A stretch of 34,553 bases of DNA from Poteriospumella lacustris (taxonomy: Eukaryota; Sar; Chrysophyceae; Chromulinales; Dinobryaceae). Positions 10,883-22,765 of this stretch are shown here, piece by piece. The notes under the pieces are model-generated. The model made no database searches and was not told the origin of the DNA. It saw nothing but the letters and a program-made list of their open reading frames with translations. Numbering within the stretch: position 1 is the first letter of the stretch; every line of letters begins with the position of its first letter. The position numbers and the translations under genes are program-made. The DNA is taken from positions 1-34,553 of the forward strand of contig SMOI01000304.1 of NCBI GenBank assembly GCA_008000375.1, written 5' to 3'.

Positions 10883-13800
10883 ATGTTTTCTTCGGGTGAT
10901 GAAGACGGAAGTGGAGGCGTTCTCGCCTCCCATGACGAATTGGTCGCCCAGTACCAAACGACCCGAATTCGTGCTTTGGGATGGGCAGGCTACAAAAGGT
11001 AGGCATGTTGCAAGTGTATGCAAGGACTTTGGTTGTCTAAATGTTATTGTGGAACAGAATCTTCCAGCTGACCAAAGCATCCGTCCTCACTCTCAATCCG
11101 GACACGTTTTCGGTGACGAATACTTTTCGGTATGATGGACTGAACAACGTCGTTATCGACGAAAAATCCCCTGATCAGTTCGTATTCGAGTATGATAAGA
11201 CCACGTACACCTTCAAAACTGCCTATCGAGAGCATTTGCTGTGTCAACTCTTCGAATGTATCGCGAGAGCCGTGCCGAACAAGTTGAAAGTCACTGGTCC
11301 CATCGAATGCGAGCGCCTACGCAAAAATGGGACACATATCGATTGCAAACTATCCCTGACATATCATGGTATCGTAGAATCTGATCCGTACGAGAACGTG
11401 ATTCAAGAGTACAAGTGGGTCAACATCACACGCTGTGGGACGGACGACGCCTCCAGTGGTTTCTTCTTTGAACACTCCGGACGCACGAAGATTTTCTTAT
11501 CTGCCAACATTGATCGATTGATCAATGGTTGTCGAACACATCTGCGTTTTCTTGGCCGAGACAAAGTGCCCATTCTACTGAATCAGCCCCTGTCGGCCAT
11601 TGTCAAGTATCGGTTGGATCTGTACGCCTCCATTCCCGCCGGTGTTTCGGTGTTCGATGTGAATAAGATCACGAAACGAAGTCCACGCCCTATGCCTCGC
11701 CAATTGCATATTTCAGAAGTCTTTATCAAGGAGACAGACTCGTCCGGCTTCCAAACGATGTCGTTCATGCGAGTGGATGCGATCTACGCCATCGTTCGGA
11801 GCTGGAATAGCTTACGTGAATTCACCATCGAATACAACGATGGTTCATCCCGTACATACACGAGTACGGTCCGTGATACGCTTTTGGCGATGTTGTTGGA
11901 CGTTTGCCATGCGACGGGTAATGTGCGTGCCATTGTCACGGGCGAAGTCTCCGACGGGCTGCGACTCATGCCCCGCTTTGCGGAAGAAGACTACAAAGCC
12001 AGTCTCAAGGATACGTTCTTTGGCGCCAGCTCTATTGAAGCCTGGTTTTTAGGTCGTTTGGTGAAACTGTTTAAGAACCTTACGGGCCCGATCAACAACG
12101 AAGAAGTGATCAAAGCCTGTCGCGAATTCAACGCGAATGTACCTTGTCCAGGGTTGACCCCGACCACGGAATTACTCACGGTAAAGTCGGCATTGACCGG
12201 TGTCTTGATGACCTTGCAAAGTGAATTGCTCAAGGCTTTCCACAACGATCGCTTGGACAACTCGCGGGAATTGGCGATCATCTTACAGACCTTGTTCCGT
12301 CTCATTCCGTGTACTCATGGGTACAAAGCCTTCGTCGAAGTGAAAGAAGTCGATACCCGTCAATTGCTGTTGCAATTGCTACGCTACGACAACGACTTTG
12401 TCCATTATTGGACCTTGGAATTGCTGATGGTTCTGTGTCGTTGTCCATTGGAACCACGGAACATGCAGCAAGAATTCGTGAACAAACACACGTTGTTGAC
12501 CGACAAGACGCTGAAGTACCTCACCGAACTGATGTACTACAAGACGGAGGAAGAGGAACAAGCGGAATCACTCTACGAGAAAGTCGAAGCCAAATCCGTC
12601 GTCGAGCACATCGACGGTGGCGATGCAGCATCGGCGGCTGCAGCATCGGGGCCACCTGTGACTGGGAGTGAGCAGTACAGCAGTGACGCAGTAGCGGCGG
12701 TGGCGACGGCGGCTGTGGCAGTTCCTACCGCTTCTGGTACCGCTACCACCAATGACGCACCCGCGTCTCGTCTGTCCCGACGGGTGGTCGCGGGGAATCC
12801 TTCTCCCGCGGCGCATATTCCGGCGCAAAGCTTCAAACGCGAAGCGTCGGTGGACATCGCCGTACGACGCGTCTCCAAGGACACCAACACGACGGGTCCC
12901 GTCATGGGATCGCTGCCCGGCGGCAGTGACGGTGTCCATTTCACCCCCAATGCGCTCTTAGTCATCGGTGCCGCGTCGTTGTTGGAATCGTTGCTGTGCA
13001 GTCGGCGGGACACCAGTTCGCCCGAATTGATCAATCAAATTTTGGATTTGCTGGCGGAACGTACCGATGTGCTGATCAACATGCTGCGGTCGACGTCGTT
13101 CCTCATCATGGAGAATGCCTCCATTTTGATGTTTTCGTTGTTGAAGAATCGACCCGCCGTGGCACCGGTGTTGCGCGAAATGGCGCTGTCCGATTGCTTG
13201 GTGCTGAAGAACTTCTACAACGCCGTGTTCTCCCCCTCCGCCAGCCAACGCTACATCAGTCGTTTCTTGGTCGCCACGTGGATGAGTGGGCCCGAACGAT
13301 CGAACCCCGCGAAGGCCTTGTTGATGCGTGTGCTGCCCTCGGGGCTGGTCGAATATCTGAAATTCGCCGCGATCACCGAAGATCATCGAAAGAACCTGGA
13401 CGCGATGGAGGACGAGTTCTACGCGACGTTTGCCAATGCCGGTGGGGGCAAAGCGGCGATCGTCAGCGCTTCCTCCGATTTGTTGCAAAGTCGTATGCGC
13501 AAACGCATCGCCGCGGCGTTGAAAGAGAAAGCGGGTCCCCCGAGTGCCAGCGATCCGCTTGGCCATGACCCTGCTGCCGCTGCCGCTGCCGCTGCTGCCG
13601 CTGGAACGGCCTCCGTGCTGACCTCCCCCGTGAAACTGGGCGGCAGTGGTGTTGGCGGTGGCGGTGGCGGTGGCGGTGGCGTCGCATCGTCCGAGACGAA
13701 GAAACTCCCCGAGAACTACCGCATCATGTTCCACGTGATGACGCAGGACCACAAACTACCCGACCTCATCTGGAACGAACAAACGCGGTTGGAATTACGC

Positions 13801-16800
13801 ACCGCACTCGAAACCGAAATCAAAGAATACGAACGCGAACAACGCCTGCTGAACCACAAGAAAATCGCCTGGAATTATCAACAATTCGCCGTGAAATACG
13901 AATCGTTGCGGGAGGAGCTCCAAGTGGGACCGATCTACATCCGGTACTTCTTGGAGGCCGGGGAAGCCTTCTTACGTACGTTAGAGAACCCCAATCACAT
14001 TGTGCTCTTCGAGAAACTCTTTCGACGGGTCCTCGTCAACGTGGAACATCAACCGCATTTGTCGATCTTGTGTGTCCGTTGTTTGACGCGGCTGTACGAG
14101 GTCTGTGGGTCGTTGATTGGTCCGTTTGACGACATGTTGTTGATGGTGAAGCTGTTGGAACAAGCGACGAATTTGGAGTTGCAGCAGTGTCTGTTGGACT
14201 TGTTGGTGGCGTTGAGTTGGGACGAACGCAACTTGAGCCAGTTGCTGGACAAACACGTGGTGAACACGCTGATGACGTACGTCACGCTGGCGCACATCAA
14301 CCCCGATCAGATTGGCAATGCCCTCGCCCGGGCCACGGCGAAGGTGTTGTTGATTCAAGATGCGGACGTTTCATCGGCTACAGCTCCTGCAGCGGCTGCA
14401 GCAGGTGGAGCAGGTGGAGCAGCAGCGGTGGCGGTGGACGATGGCAGTCGTACGGACGAAGACATCGCGAAGCAAGTGCGACGGTCGATGTGGGTGCCTG
14501 AGGACATCGCCTGTCCGAAAGTGTGGTTTGCCGCTCCTCCGGGCACCTTGCCACCGCCAAAACAAGTGCAACGTGGACCCTACCGCGTCTCCGAGCTCTT
14601 AGACGCGCTGGATCACGGTCACATTGGCGCCGATTGGGTCCTCGCCGCGTTGACGACCGACGAAGGCGACGACAACATCGACGCGTCCGACCGTTTCGAG
14701 GCGCTGGTGGACACCGGTCGGTGGCAAACACTCGACGGGTACTTCCAATTGCGGTTGCAGATGCTGTACCCGGGGAAAGCACTGTATTCTCCCGCACAGG
14801 TCGCGGCGCAGGCGTTGAAGCTGCTGCAACGGTTGGCCGCCATTCATCGCTCGTCCAACAGCAAAAGCCTGCCCTTCTACCCGATTCCGCTGAGTAAGAA
14901 ACTCATGTCCGAGCCGTGGCATTTGAACGTGTTCGCGCAGCTGTTGCTGTCGAACGATGCCCACGTCGTCGACAATGCCGCCGAGTTGCTGTGCAGTTTG
15001 GTGGAATTCAACACGTCGGCCAACACGAAGTTGTATCTGTCCGGTGCGTTCTTCTTCGCGGCGCGGTACACGGGGAACAACTTCTTTCCACTCGCGCGTT
15101 TGTTCCATTTGACCCATTTGCGTCAAAGTTTTCACGATTCGGCCGCGTCGGTGGCCCAAGAATGGTCGCTGGTGAAACGGTCGATCTTGGGCATGTTCTT
15201 GCCGCACGCGATGATCGCCGTGTTGCTGAACTACGGACCGGAGAAGTTCGCCAGCATCTTCACGGGGGAATACGACACGCCCGAAGTCATCTGGAACGCC
15301 GACGCGCGTCGCCATTTGGTCGAAATGGTCCACCAGCATATCGGCGATTTCCCCGCGCGGCTACGGCAGTACACGATGTCGACGTACGAGTACGTCCCCA
15401 TGGCGACGGTGCACTACGCGGCGTTGGACCAAGAGATCTACGTCCACGAGTACTACCTGCGCAACCTCTGCGACGAAGGGCGCTTTCCCGAGTGGCCCAT
15501 CGTCGATCCGTTGGCGCTGCTGCGCGAGTGCATCCAACGGTGGCGCGAGGAGATGGCGAAGGGCGTCGTGGACACGTCCATCAGCGACGCCAAGAAAACG
15601 CTGCGACTCGGCGACCGCTACGACAATGCGCAATTGCGTCGGGCGTACAAGAACCTCGCCCGTGAATACCACCCGGACAAGAACCCGCAGGGACGCGCCA
15701 TGTTCGAACAGATCCAGTTGGCGTACGAACTGCTGTCGAAGGTCGAGCTCCACGCGACGGAAACCAACTTGACCAACGTCTATCTGCTCATGCAAACGCA
15801 GAACATTTTGTATCGTCGGTATCCCGACCGCATTGGCGACCAGAAGTACCCCGCGTACCCGTTGATCGTCAGTGTCGTGCGAGTGCCGCCGTTGCGCGAG
15901 GTCGTGCGCGGGTTGGACGCCGACCTGTTGCTGGCCGGGACGAAGTTGTTGTACTATACGACGGCGGTGTCTCCGTTGAACGCGAAGGAGTTTGTCCGCA
16001 CGGGGTGTGTGGCCAAGGCGTACGAGATTTTGGCGTATGCGGTGTCGTTGCGCCCGGTGGTGGCAGCGGCAGCGGCGGCGGTGCCACCGCAGCAGGGAGA
16101 GGTGCTGTGTCGCGAGCTGTTGACGTACGTGATGAAGACGTTCACGTCGATCGTCCACGTGGAGGAAGGCCGCGAGGCGGTGCTGGCCCTGTGCCCTCGC
16201 TTTGCGGAGGACCTGTACGACCTGCTCTTGTGGAAGAAACAGCTGCCGATCGTGGTGGAGCAGGCGTTGGAAGTGATCGCCCGGTGTGCCTCGCTGGCGG
16301 CGTTGCAACGCGCGTTCATTGACGCGGGGTTGGTCTGGCGCCTGGTGCCGTTGCTCCTCGATTACGACGGCACTTTCGCCGGGGGCGACTACCAAGACGA
16401 AAGCCAGCGGGTGACGTACAACCAATGCGCGGCCAATGTCCTCGCGATCGTCGCGACGAAAGCGCTGGGCCGCCTGGGCGGTTACATGTTCGACGAGCTG
16501 CGGAGCCCCGTGCAGGACGATGTGAAACGGGCGTTGAGCGCGTTGTTGACGCAGCCGCTGGCGATGTTGCTGCGCAACCGTCGCCCGTGGGAATTGTTGA
16601 ACGCGTTGAACGAGAACGTGGAAACGACGACGAAGATTTGGAACGTGGCGATGCGGAAAGAAGTGATGGCGTTTCTGCAGCGGACGGACGGCAGCCGTCT
16701 GCCGGGCTCCCACGACGATGATTTGGTCCCCGCCAACGACTTTGTCTTCAGCAACCTGCGGGATGAACTGTGCGTCAACGGGGTCTACGTGCGCATTTTC

Positions 16801-19617
16801 AACAAAACCGCCGACACGAACGACGTCCTCGATCCGTCGCAGTTTTGTCGCGAGCTGTTGCAATTTGTCGCGCGGACGTTGGCCCCTGCGCCGCTGTCCC
16901 CCGCGGCCGCCACCGCCACCGTCACCGCTGCGGCGGAGGAGAGCCCGGTAACCGCCACCGCCACCGTGTCGGCCTCCTCGACGGGTGGGCCCAGCGTCAC
17001 GGCGACGTACGCGACCTTGACGGCCGTGGCCCGGAAACACATCGATTACACCGCCGAGGCGTTGCATCTCTTGGCGGAGAGCAAAGCGTACATCCCCCAC
17101 GACATGGCCCAGGCCCCGCGGGGGCTCGAGACCATCTTCCTGCTGCTCGAACTGCCCCCGGAGGTCGATGCCTTCGTCGCCGCCGCGAAGATGTTGTCGA
17201 TGCTCTTCGCCGCGGAAGAGTTCATCGTCGCCTTCGCCGAACGGACACCGTCGATCACCTGGCGGCTAGTGAAGTGTCTCTTGACGATTGACCACGCGAA
17301 TGCCTTGTCGCTCTGGACAGCGACCGAGGCCCTGGTCGCCAACCCCGTGGGTCTGCAAGCGTTGTTAGACGCCGGGGCGATCGCGCGTATTCTCGGCGGT
17401 CTCCTGGCGGTGAAAGGCTACGTGAGCAACTACCCCAGTCGATTGGCGGCGATGTCGTTGCTGACGAAGATGCTGTGGAATCAAAACAAGGGCAGCGACG
17501 TCCACACGATGCTCTGTCGCTTCTTACCGCGCCCGCTGGTGACGTTGATCCGGAACAAAGCCGGCAGTGCGTCGTTGCATGTGCTGGACACGGTCTGTGA
17601 GAACCCCGAGCTGATTTGGACGGCGGAAATGCAAGGCGAACTCCGCGACGCGTTGGTCCATCTGCTGGGGCCGGTGGAAGAGGCGCGCAAGGACCCCTCG
17701 CGGGGTTTCCAACAGGTACCGGTGATATCGGCGGAGTATGCGGTGCCGTACCGCCAATTGGCGCAGGAACTGTACCTCGGCAACGTGTACATCCGCGTGT
17801 TCCTAAAGCAGCCAACGTTCCGTCTGACGAACGCGGTGTTCTTCATGGAAAAGGTCACCGAGTTTTGGGAGTCGTCGTTTGCGGTGCAAGTGACGCCGCC
17901 GCCGCCGTCGCCTCCGACGGGTGGCGTCTCGACGTCGTCTGCGTCGTCGTCGACGTCGGACAGTACGGAGTTGATCTTGGGCAAAGAGGACTTCCTGTCG
18001 CTGTTGACGTCGTGTATGATCTGTGTGATGAAAGGAGAGGCGACGATCGTGGACCATTTGATCTCGTGGGGCTTCGTGCAGAAGATGTTGGAGCTGATGG
18101 GCCGGGCGCTGCACTGGGAACGTCGCGGCTCGCCGTTGGTGTGTATCCTGCGGCTGCTGCACACGATGATCCTCCGCGGCGACGTGTTGGACAACATCGC
18201 CGTGGGGCGGGTGGACCTGATCGCGTTGCTGAAGGAGACGCTGGAGGACCCTCGCGGCAGTGGCGGCGGCGGTGGCGGTCGTGGTGGGTCCACCGCCCCT
18301 GTGGCTGCCGACGGAGACGCCGCAGGGGCCGCAGGGGTCGCCGGGGCGGTGGTGACGTTGTCGAAGGATGCGACGTTGGTGGTCGATTTGTTGAAACGGA
18401 TCTTTCAAAACGGCGAGTGTCGCCTGGTGTTGTCGTTTGTGGAGGCGGCGAAGCGTTGCCATTTGGTCTCGTTCTTGTTGGACCACGTGTTGCACGTGGA
18501 CACGGCCCAGTTGGCGTACGTGGTGCACCCGTCGGCGTTGAAGATTCACGCGGTCGACTGTATCAAGGCGATTCTGACGTTGGATCCAGAGTACGAAGCG
18601 AGTTTGCAGTCGTTTTTGGCGCTGCACCCGGCCTGGCGGGAGTACCGCGACCAGTCGCACGACCTGTTCTTGACGGTAAGATGCTGCCGGTGGCAGGGGG
18701 GTTATGAGCGTGTTTAACAGGCGCGTGTTGTGTGTATGTGTTGTGTACAGGACAAGGAGAAGACGGACATTTACCTGATCCAAGACGCGTCGGATGCGAA
18801 GTTTGCCGCGTTGCTGTTGACCGATGGCGCAAACGGCGACGGGACGACGACGAAATTGACGAACATGTTCCCGTCGACGGGGCCGCATGCCGATCGTGGC
18901 TCCTCGGCGGCCTCAACGGCGCATCATTCTCATCGGGGTAGCATGCGCACGCAGTCGAAGTTTGCGCCGGGGTCCGCGGCGTCCACCGCTCCTCAGCCGA
19001 CGATGGATCCTCTGGCCCCGGCACCGGCACCGGCCCCGGCCCCGGCCCCGGCCCCGCCGGTTCCACCCACCGCCACGGGGACAGCAACATGGGCACCGAC
19101 GCCCATCGCACCGCCTGTACCGCCATCGCGTCCCGTTCACTTGGATTTGCCTCTCCCCGCGGCGTCGCAGCCGTTGCCCACCCTGGCGCCCCCGGTACCC
19201 TCCACTGCGCAGCCTCTGCGACCACCTGTGCCGTCACAGTCACAGCCACCGCAGGCACTGCAGCCACCGCAGGCACTGCAGGCACCCACAAGCGGATCGA
19301 CCGCAACCACCGCCAGCGCTCGTCCAGCGGCAGCCGCCTCGTCGGGGCCACAGCAAATCACCACTACCGTCGTGAAGGGCGAGCACGGCCTGGGCCTGGA
19401 CCTGACCAAGAGTCGCGACAACAGGGCCGTCGTCACCGCCTTCAAGGCCATGCCCAACAATGCACCCAATCCGGCGTTGCAGTGTGTGCCGCCGATCAAA
19501 ATCGGCGATGTCATCGTCGGGGTCAACGGCGAGGCCTGTGCGTCCTTTGCCGATGCGGTGAAGTTGATTCGTGCCACGAACGGGGCCGTGACCTTGCGAT
19601 TGCTACGATCCGCGTAG
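10883..19617 (+). CDS. DNAJC13: RME-8/DNAJC13 endosomal J-protein with C-terminal PDZ domain
   Basis: Three exons (10883-10998, 11058-18675, 18751-19617) give about 2866 residues; animal DNAJC13 has about 2240 and plant GRV2 about 2550. RME-8 sits on early endosomes and recruits Hsc70 for clathrin and retromer sorting. The N-terminal PH-like repeat region begins at GWAGYKRIFQL. Four Ile-Trp-Asn modules, the family hallmark, lie near residues 942, 1448, 1898 and 2223 (the last reads IWT). A GYF_2-like segment lies near 1183-1270, and a J domain near 1548-1607 with an intact HPD at about 1576. The rest looks like armadillo-type helical repeats. Length is added by Ala, Gly and Thr/Ala-rich linkers and a Pro-rich stretch near 2650-2770. 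The last 85 residues form a PDZ domain (GLGL loop, KIGDVIVGVNGEACASFADA), not usual in this family. Confidence 0.93.
13570..13681 (+). repeat. In-frame Ala and Gly codon repeats in the RME-8 gene
   Basis: A run of GCT/GCC/GCG codons gives about ten alanines. About 40 bases later a (GGTGGC)n run gives about nine glycines. Both stay in frame and sit in a linker just before the first IWN module. Similar short runs occur at about 14390-14440, 16060-16085 and 18260-18290. Confidence 0.8.
19015..19062 (+). repeat. (GGCACC/GGCCCC)n repeat encoding an Ala-Pro run
   Basis: A hexamer repeat in frame encodes alternating Ala-Pro, starting the Pro-rich linker that joins the RME-8 body to the C-terminal PDZ domain. 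Confidence 0.8.
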
Positions 19618-19690
19618 ACGACGTCACACACGTGTATACTCGTGTGTACGCATATATATTCAGTAGGTACAGTACCGTCACAAGCGTTGT

Positions 19691-19714
19691 GTAGCGTAGC
19701 GTAGCGTAGCGTAG
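19691..19714 (+). repeat. GTAGC tandem repeat
   Basis: Nearly five tandem copies of the pentamer GTAGC lie about 75 bases after the RME-8 stop codon. Confidence 0.9.
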
Positions 19715-19811
19715 TCAGTGTCGAGTGGCACACTCACTCACCACACTTCTCCCTCTCTCTCCCTCTCTTTAACTCTTTAAAACAACATCAAATAGAAGCG
19801 TTGCTGACACT

Positions 19812-19836
19812 AGTCCCGATATACAGAATCGGGACT
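19812..19836. repeat. Perfect inverted repeat, possible hairpin
   Basis: AGTCCCGAT at 19812-19820 is exactly complementary to ATCGGGACT at 19828-19836, with a 7-base loop. It could fold in the 3' part of the RME-8 transcript. Function is unknown. Confidence 0.7.
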
Positions 19837-20147
19837 GACGAATGACGAGCACGGCAGCGCCTCCATAGAAAGCGGTCAGTTAACATTGTGGGACCGCTTC
19901 CAATGGAGGTGGCAGCAGGCGGTGCAGCGGAAAGTGTAACCGCCGCACACGACGACGTTGGCTGCCGCCGATGGACGACCGATCGATCGATCGATAATTC
20001 TCACGAGTATTCATTCAACGTCAGGAGCATTTCTATATTTCTAACCTATATATACATCTGGGTGGCTGCCTTGTAGAGGCGGTAGATCATTGAGCGAAGT
20101 CCAAAGTTTGACCAGTGGCGTGTGTGAATCACAGAAGAATCGTGACG

Positions 20148-21823
20148 ATGCAAAAACGTGTTCAACGACGCGAAGTGGACATTAAAGTGAACGTCGCTGG
20201 TAGTCCGATTTCTGCCAAGGTTGGAGGACAAAAACAGTCTCCTTCTCCCGCTAAGCCTGCCAATTCCACGTTCTATAATCTGCCCGATCCGGGAGCGTTG
20301 GCCGCCAAATATGGCATTCCGGACCCCGACGCAGCCAACAGTAACAACATCAATAGCAGCAACTCTGCTGCCAATGACCAATCTGCCACCATTGCTGAAT
20401 ATGAAGCGATAATTTCGACCATGCGCAGCAAAGTCGAAGAGAAAAACCGCAAGATCGAGCAGTTGTGTGTGATGATGGAGGCGTTGGAGCCCGTGCCGGG
20501 GGTAGACCCCGCCCGTGTGCAAGCGATCTTGAATGATCGACTGGCCGAAGATGAAATTGATCTGCGCGATGGCAAAATCGTCGCATTGGCGAAGAAATCG
20601 CATCGATTGACGATGCAGCTCAACAAAGAAAAGGCGACCAACGACCGCCTGTCACAGGACATCGTCGAGTTGAAGCGCAAGAACGACACCCTCCTGCAAG
20701 AAATCGACATGCTCAAGGCGGCAGAAGCTTCCCGAGGTGCTGAAACGAAGACGTACAACCGCCATGCCCTAGCACACGCCGCGAAAAAGGAAGAAGAAGA
20801 TCAGAAACAAGAATCGGCGGTCAACGTCCAACGGCAGCTGCGCGAAAGCGCCAAGTTGATCGACGAGCTGAAAGCGAAGGTCAAAGACTTATCGGAAGAA
20901 AACAAGGGCTTGTCTCGTGCCTTGCAACGAGAGTTGGGCGATGGGGTGGCGCTGGAACAAGCGGTGGACGGTGGGTGGCGCGGTCGCGCCCAGCAGATCA
21001 TCATGCTCAAGTCGAAGGTGAAGCAGCTCGAACAGCAGCTGCAACAAGGCGGCGGTGGCGGCGCCGGTCCTTCCTCCAGTCATGGCACGCGTCGTCAAAG
21101 TTCCAGTGGCTATGGTGGCCAGGGCCAGGGCCAGGGCCAGGCCCAGGACGTGGACAGCAAAGCCGTCGAGGAGATTCAAGAAATGAGCCGCGAGCGACGC
21201 CAGATCGTCGAGGCGCTCACCGAAGAACGCGTACGGTACGTTGTGGACGCACATCCATGCCTTGCTGTGTCGTCGTCGTCTTCGTCCTGTAATACTGTGT
21301 GGGTATGGTGTAGGCTGATGGAGCAGAACCAGGCGCTCGAGAAGAGGAACCAGGGCACCAAGGCGCGCGTCACGATCCTCGAAAATGAAATCAAGAAACT
21401 GAAAGAAAACCTCACGGTACGTGTGTCTGTCGATGTGTGGCGAAGCTGGATCGCTAATCGCTTGTTGGGGGCGTGTAGATGGTGCTGGACAAGTCGGGCA
21501 CGGACGATCAGCTGGTCGACGCGCTGCGGGCAGAGATTCAACGGCTACAGGGCAAGCTACGTGCGGCCGACGAACAAGCCTTGCGCCGAACACGCGACCG
21601 GAGTGAGCTATCGGGCAGCCTCTCTGCCCGCAACGCTTCGTCCGCGTCGCATGGCCACCATCATCGCCCGCACAGCGGCGAGGACGAGTGGCGTGAACAG
21701 GAGCAGCAGTTGCAGAGCGAGATCCAGCGACTGCAGCGGCTGTGTCGCAACCAGAGCGAACAGTTGGATTCCCAAGATATCACGATCCGACAGCTGCGCA
21801 AGAAGATGGAGGCTCCGTACTAG
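20148..21823 (+). CDS. Coiled-coil protein, probably CCDC13-like
   Basis: Three exons (20148-21235, 21314-21416, 21479-21823) give 511 residues. Residues 1-85 are basic, then Asn/Ser/Ala-rich. Heptad-like coiled coil covers about 90-300 and 375-510, broken by a Gly/Gln/Ser-rich linker near 305-350 encoded partly by a (GGCCAG)n run. The segment LQRELGDGV..., followed by GWRGRAQQIIMLKSKVKQLE near residue 275, resembles the conserved core of CCDC13, a centriolar-satellite protein needed for cilia in animals. I make that match from memory, so it is a suggestion only. The first intron (78 bases) has no stop and keeps frame, so its retention would add 26 residues. The ATG at 20148 is the first in frame; the upstream open frame lacks an ATG. 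Confidence 0.75.
21116..21150 (+). repeat. (GGCCAG)n in-frame repeat
   Basis: A hexamer run encoding alternating Gly-Gln in the linker between the two coiled-coil parts of the CCDC13-like protein. Confidence 0.8.
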
Positions 21824-22303
21824 ACGCTGTAGGCAGTGCGTTTTCCCCCGTCGGTTCGTCCGCAGGGACTTTGTGTATATCGAATCATCGACCAAGCGTC
21901 CCTCGTTGTTGTGTACAGTCCATGGGGGGCATAAGTTCCGTGCCTTTTGGCATCGTTGTGTTTACAGTCTCTGTAGGCGAAGGGCCCCTTACGACGGGAC
22001 TAACAAGGGCAGTGGTAAAGTGGGGAAGACTTATAGTCGTACCCACTTGGCAGAGGGTTCCAGTACACATGTATTCATTTCCCTATCAGACCTCATGCAA
22101 TAGAAAATGATGTACGCAAGGGAATGCAGTGGCGAGCTTAATAATGTATGGTTTACAGCTCTGACGCTCTGTCCCTGACTGCCTAAGAGCCTACATCATC
22201 GCCATCTTGTTCATTTGGGCTCAACAACAAAAACCACGTGGAGATTGCTCGGTCTATGGCCACTCGCAGACCGAATTAACGGATTAACCAGAGAAAAGTA
22301 TCA
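21824..22303. other. Intergenic region, AT-richer
   Basis: These 480 bases follow the coiled-coil gene. Open frames present here are short and unlike any family I know. Composition shifts from GC-rich coding to nearly balanced. No RNA gene or repeat could be supported. Confidence 0.5.
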
Positions 22304-22765
22304 ATGCCGTTCACAAGCCGACTCTTGTCATATTTTTTCGGGCCTTCGAAAGTGATTATTATCCTCGGAACATCCTGCGAAAATTTGCGGAGCTTCGTAT
22401 ACGATTATTTCAAACTAAGAATTCCAGTTTTTTCAAATGACGATTACCACATCTTCATTATCGAGGATAAGACCATTTTCGTGAAGAGGGTAATCAATCT
22501 GTCCGCCGGCGCATTCACGAGAATATTCGACGTGGTCAAAAAGCGTGCAGGCTCTCTCCCCATCTCTTGCATTTTACTTCATTCTCGACCAGCTTCGGCA
22601 TTTTTTAGCCGAAGAGCGCTATCAACCATCATGGAAGAGTGTGAATCATTAGTCGTGATGTCAGACAACGGAACTTTGACTACATGGGAGCCTTTCTCGA
22701 TTGAAGATGTGCTAAAAATTACTGATAGTCAATCAGTGATGAGCGGTACTGTGACAAGTGCTTAG
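22304..22765 (+). CDS. Unrecognised small protein, possible degenerate GTPase-like fold
   Basis: A 153-residue open frame without introns. I do not recognise a family. The order of predicted elements is beta (KVIIILGT), helix (CENLRSFVYDYF), beta (YHIFIIEDKTIFVKRV), helix, beta (SCILLHSR), helix and beta (ESLVVMSD). This recalls a Ras/Arf/SRbeta-like fold, but the P-loop GxxxxGK[ST] is absent (GTSCENLR in its place) and no NKxD is seen. The frame is much AT-richer than its neighbours and its codons are unbiased. It could be a fast-evolving or transferred gene, a pseudo-GTPase, or a chance open frame. Only the frame length and the ordered pattern of strands support it. Confidence 0.45.
   Translation: MPFTSRLLSYFFGPSKVIIILGTSCENLRSFVYDYFKLRIPVFSNDDYHIFIIEDKTIFVKRVINLSAGAFTRIFDVVKKRAGSLPISCILLHSRPASAFFSRRALSTIMEECESLVVMSDNGTLTTWEPFSIEDVLKITDSQSVMSGTVTSA

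Larger units (their letters stand above)
19618..20147. other. Intergenic region with simple repeats and a hairpin
   Basis: This 530-base gap follows the RME-8 stop and precedes the coiled-coil gene. It contains a GTAGC pentamer array (19691-19714), a CT-rich run (19748-19770), a perfect 9-base inverted repeat (19812-19836) and a GATC run (19979-19993). Most of the left part is likely 3' UTR of RME-8. No gene is recognised. Confidence 0.6.

Noticed and set aside
15361-17100. 579-residue open frame on the minus strand within RME-8
   Set aside because: It lies opposite the strongly supported RME-8 exon, is Arg/His-rich with no family likeness, and is expected from GC-biased third codon positions.
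17616-18707. 363-residue plus-strand frame overlapping RME-8
   Set aside because: Alternative frame of the RME-8 exon, Gly/Arg/Val-rich, no family likeness.
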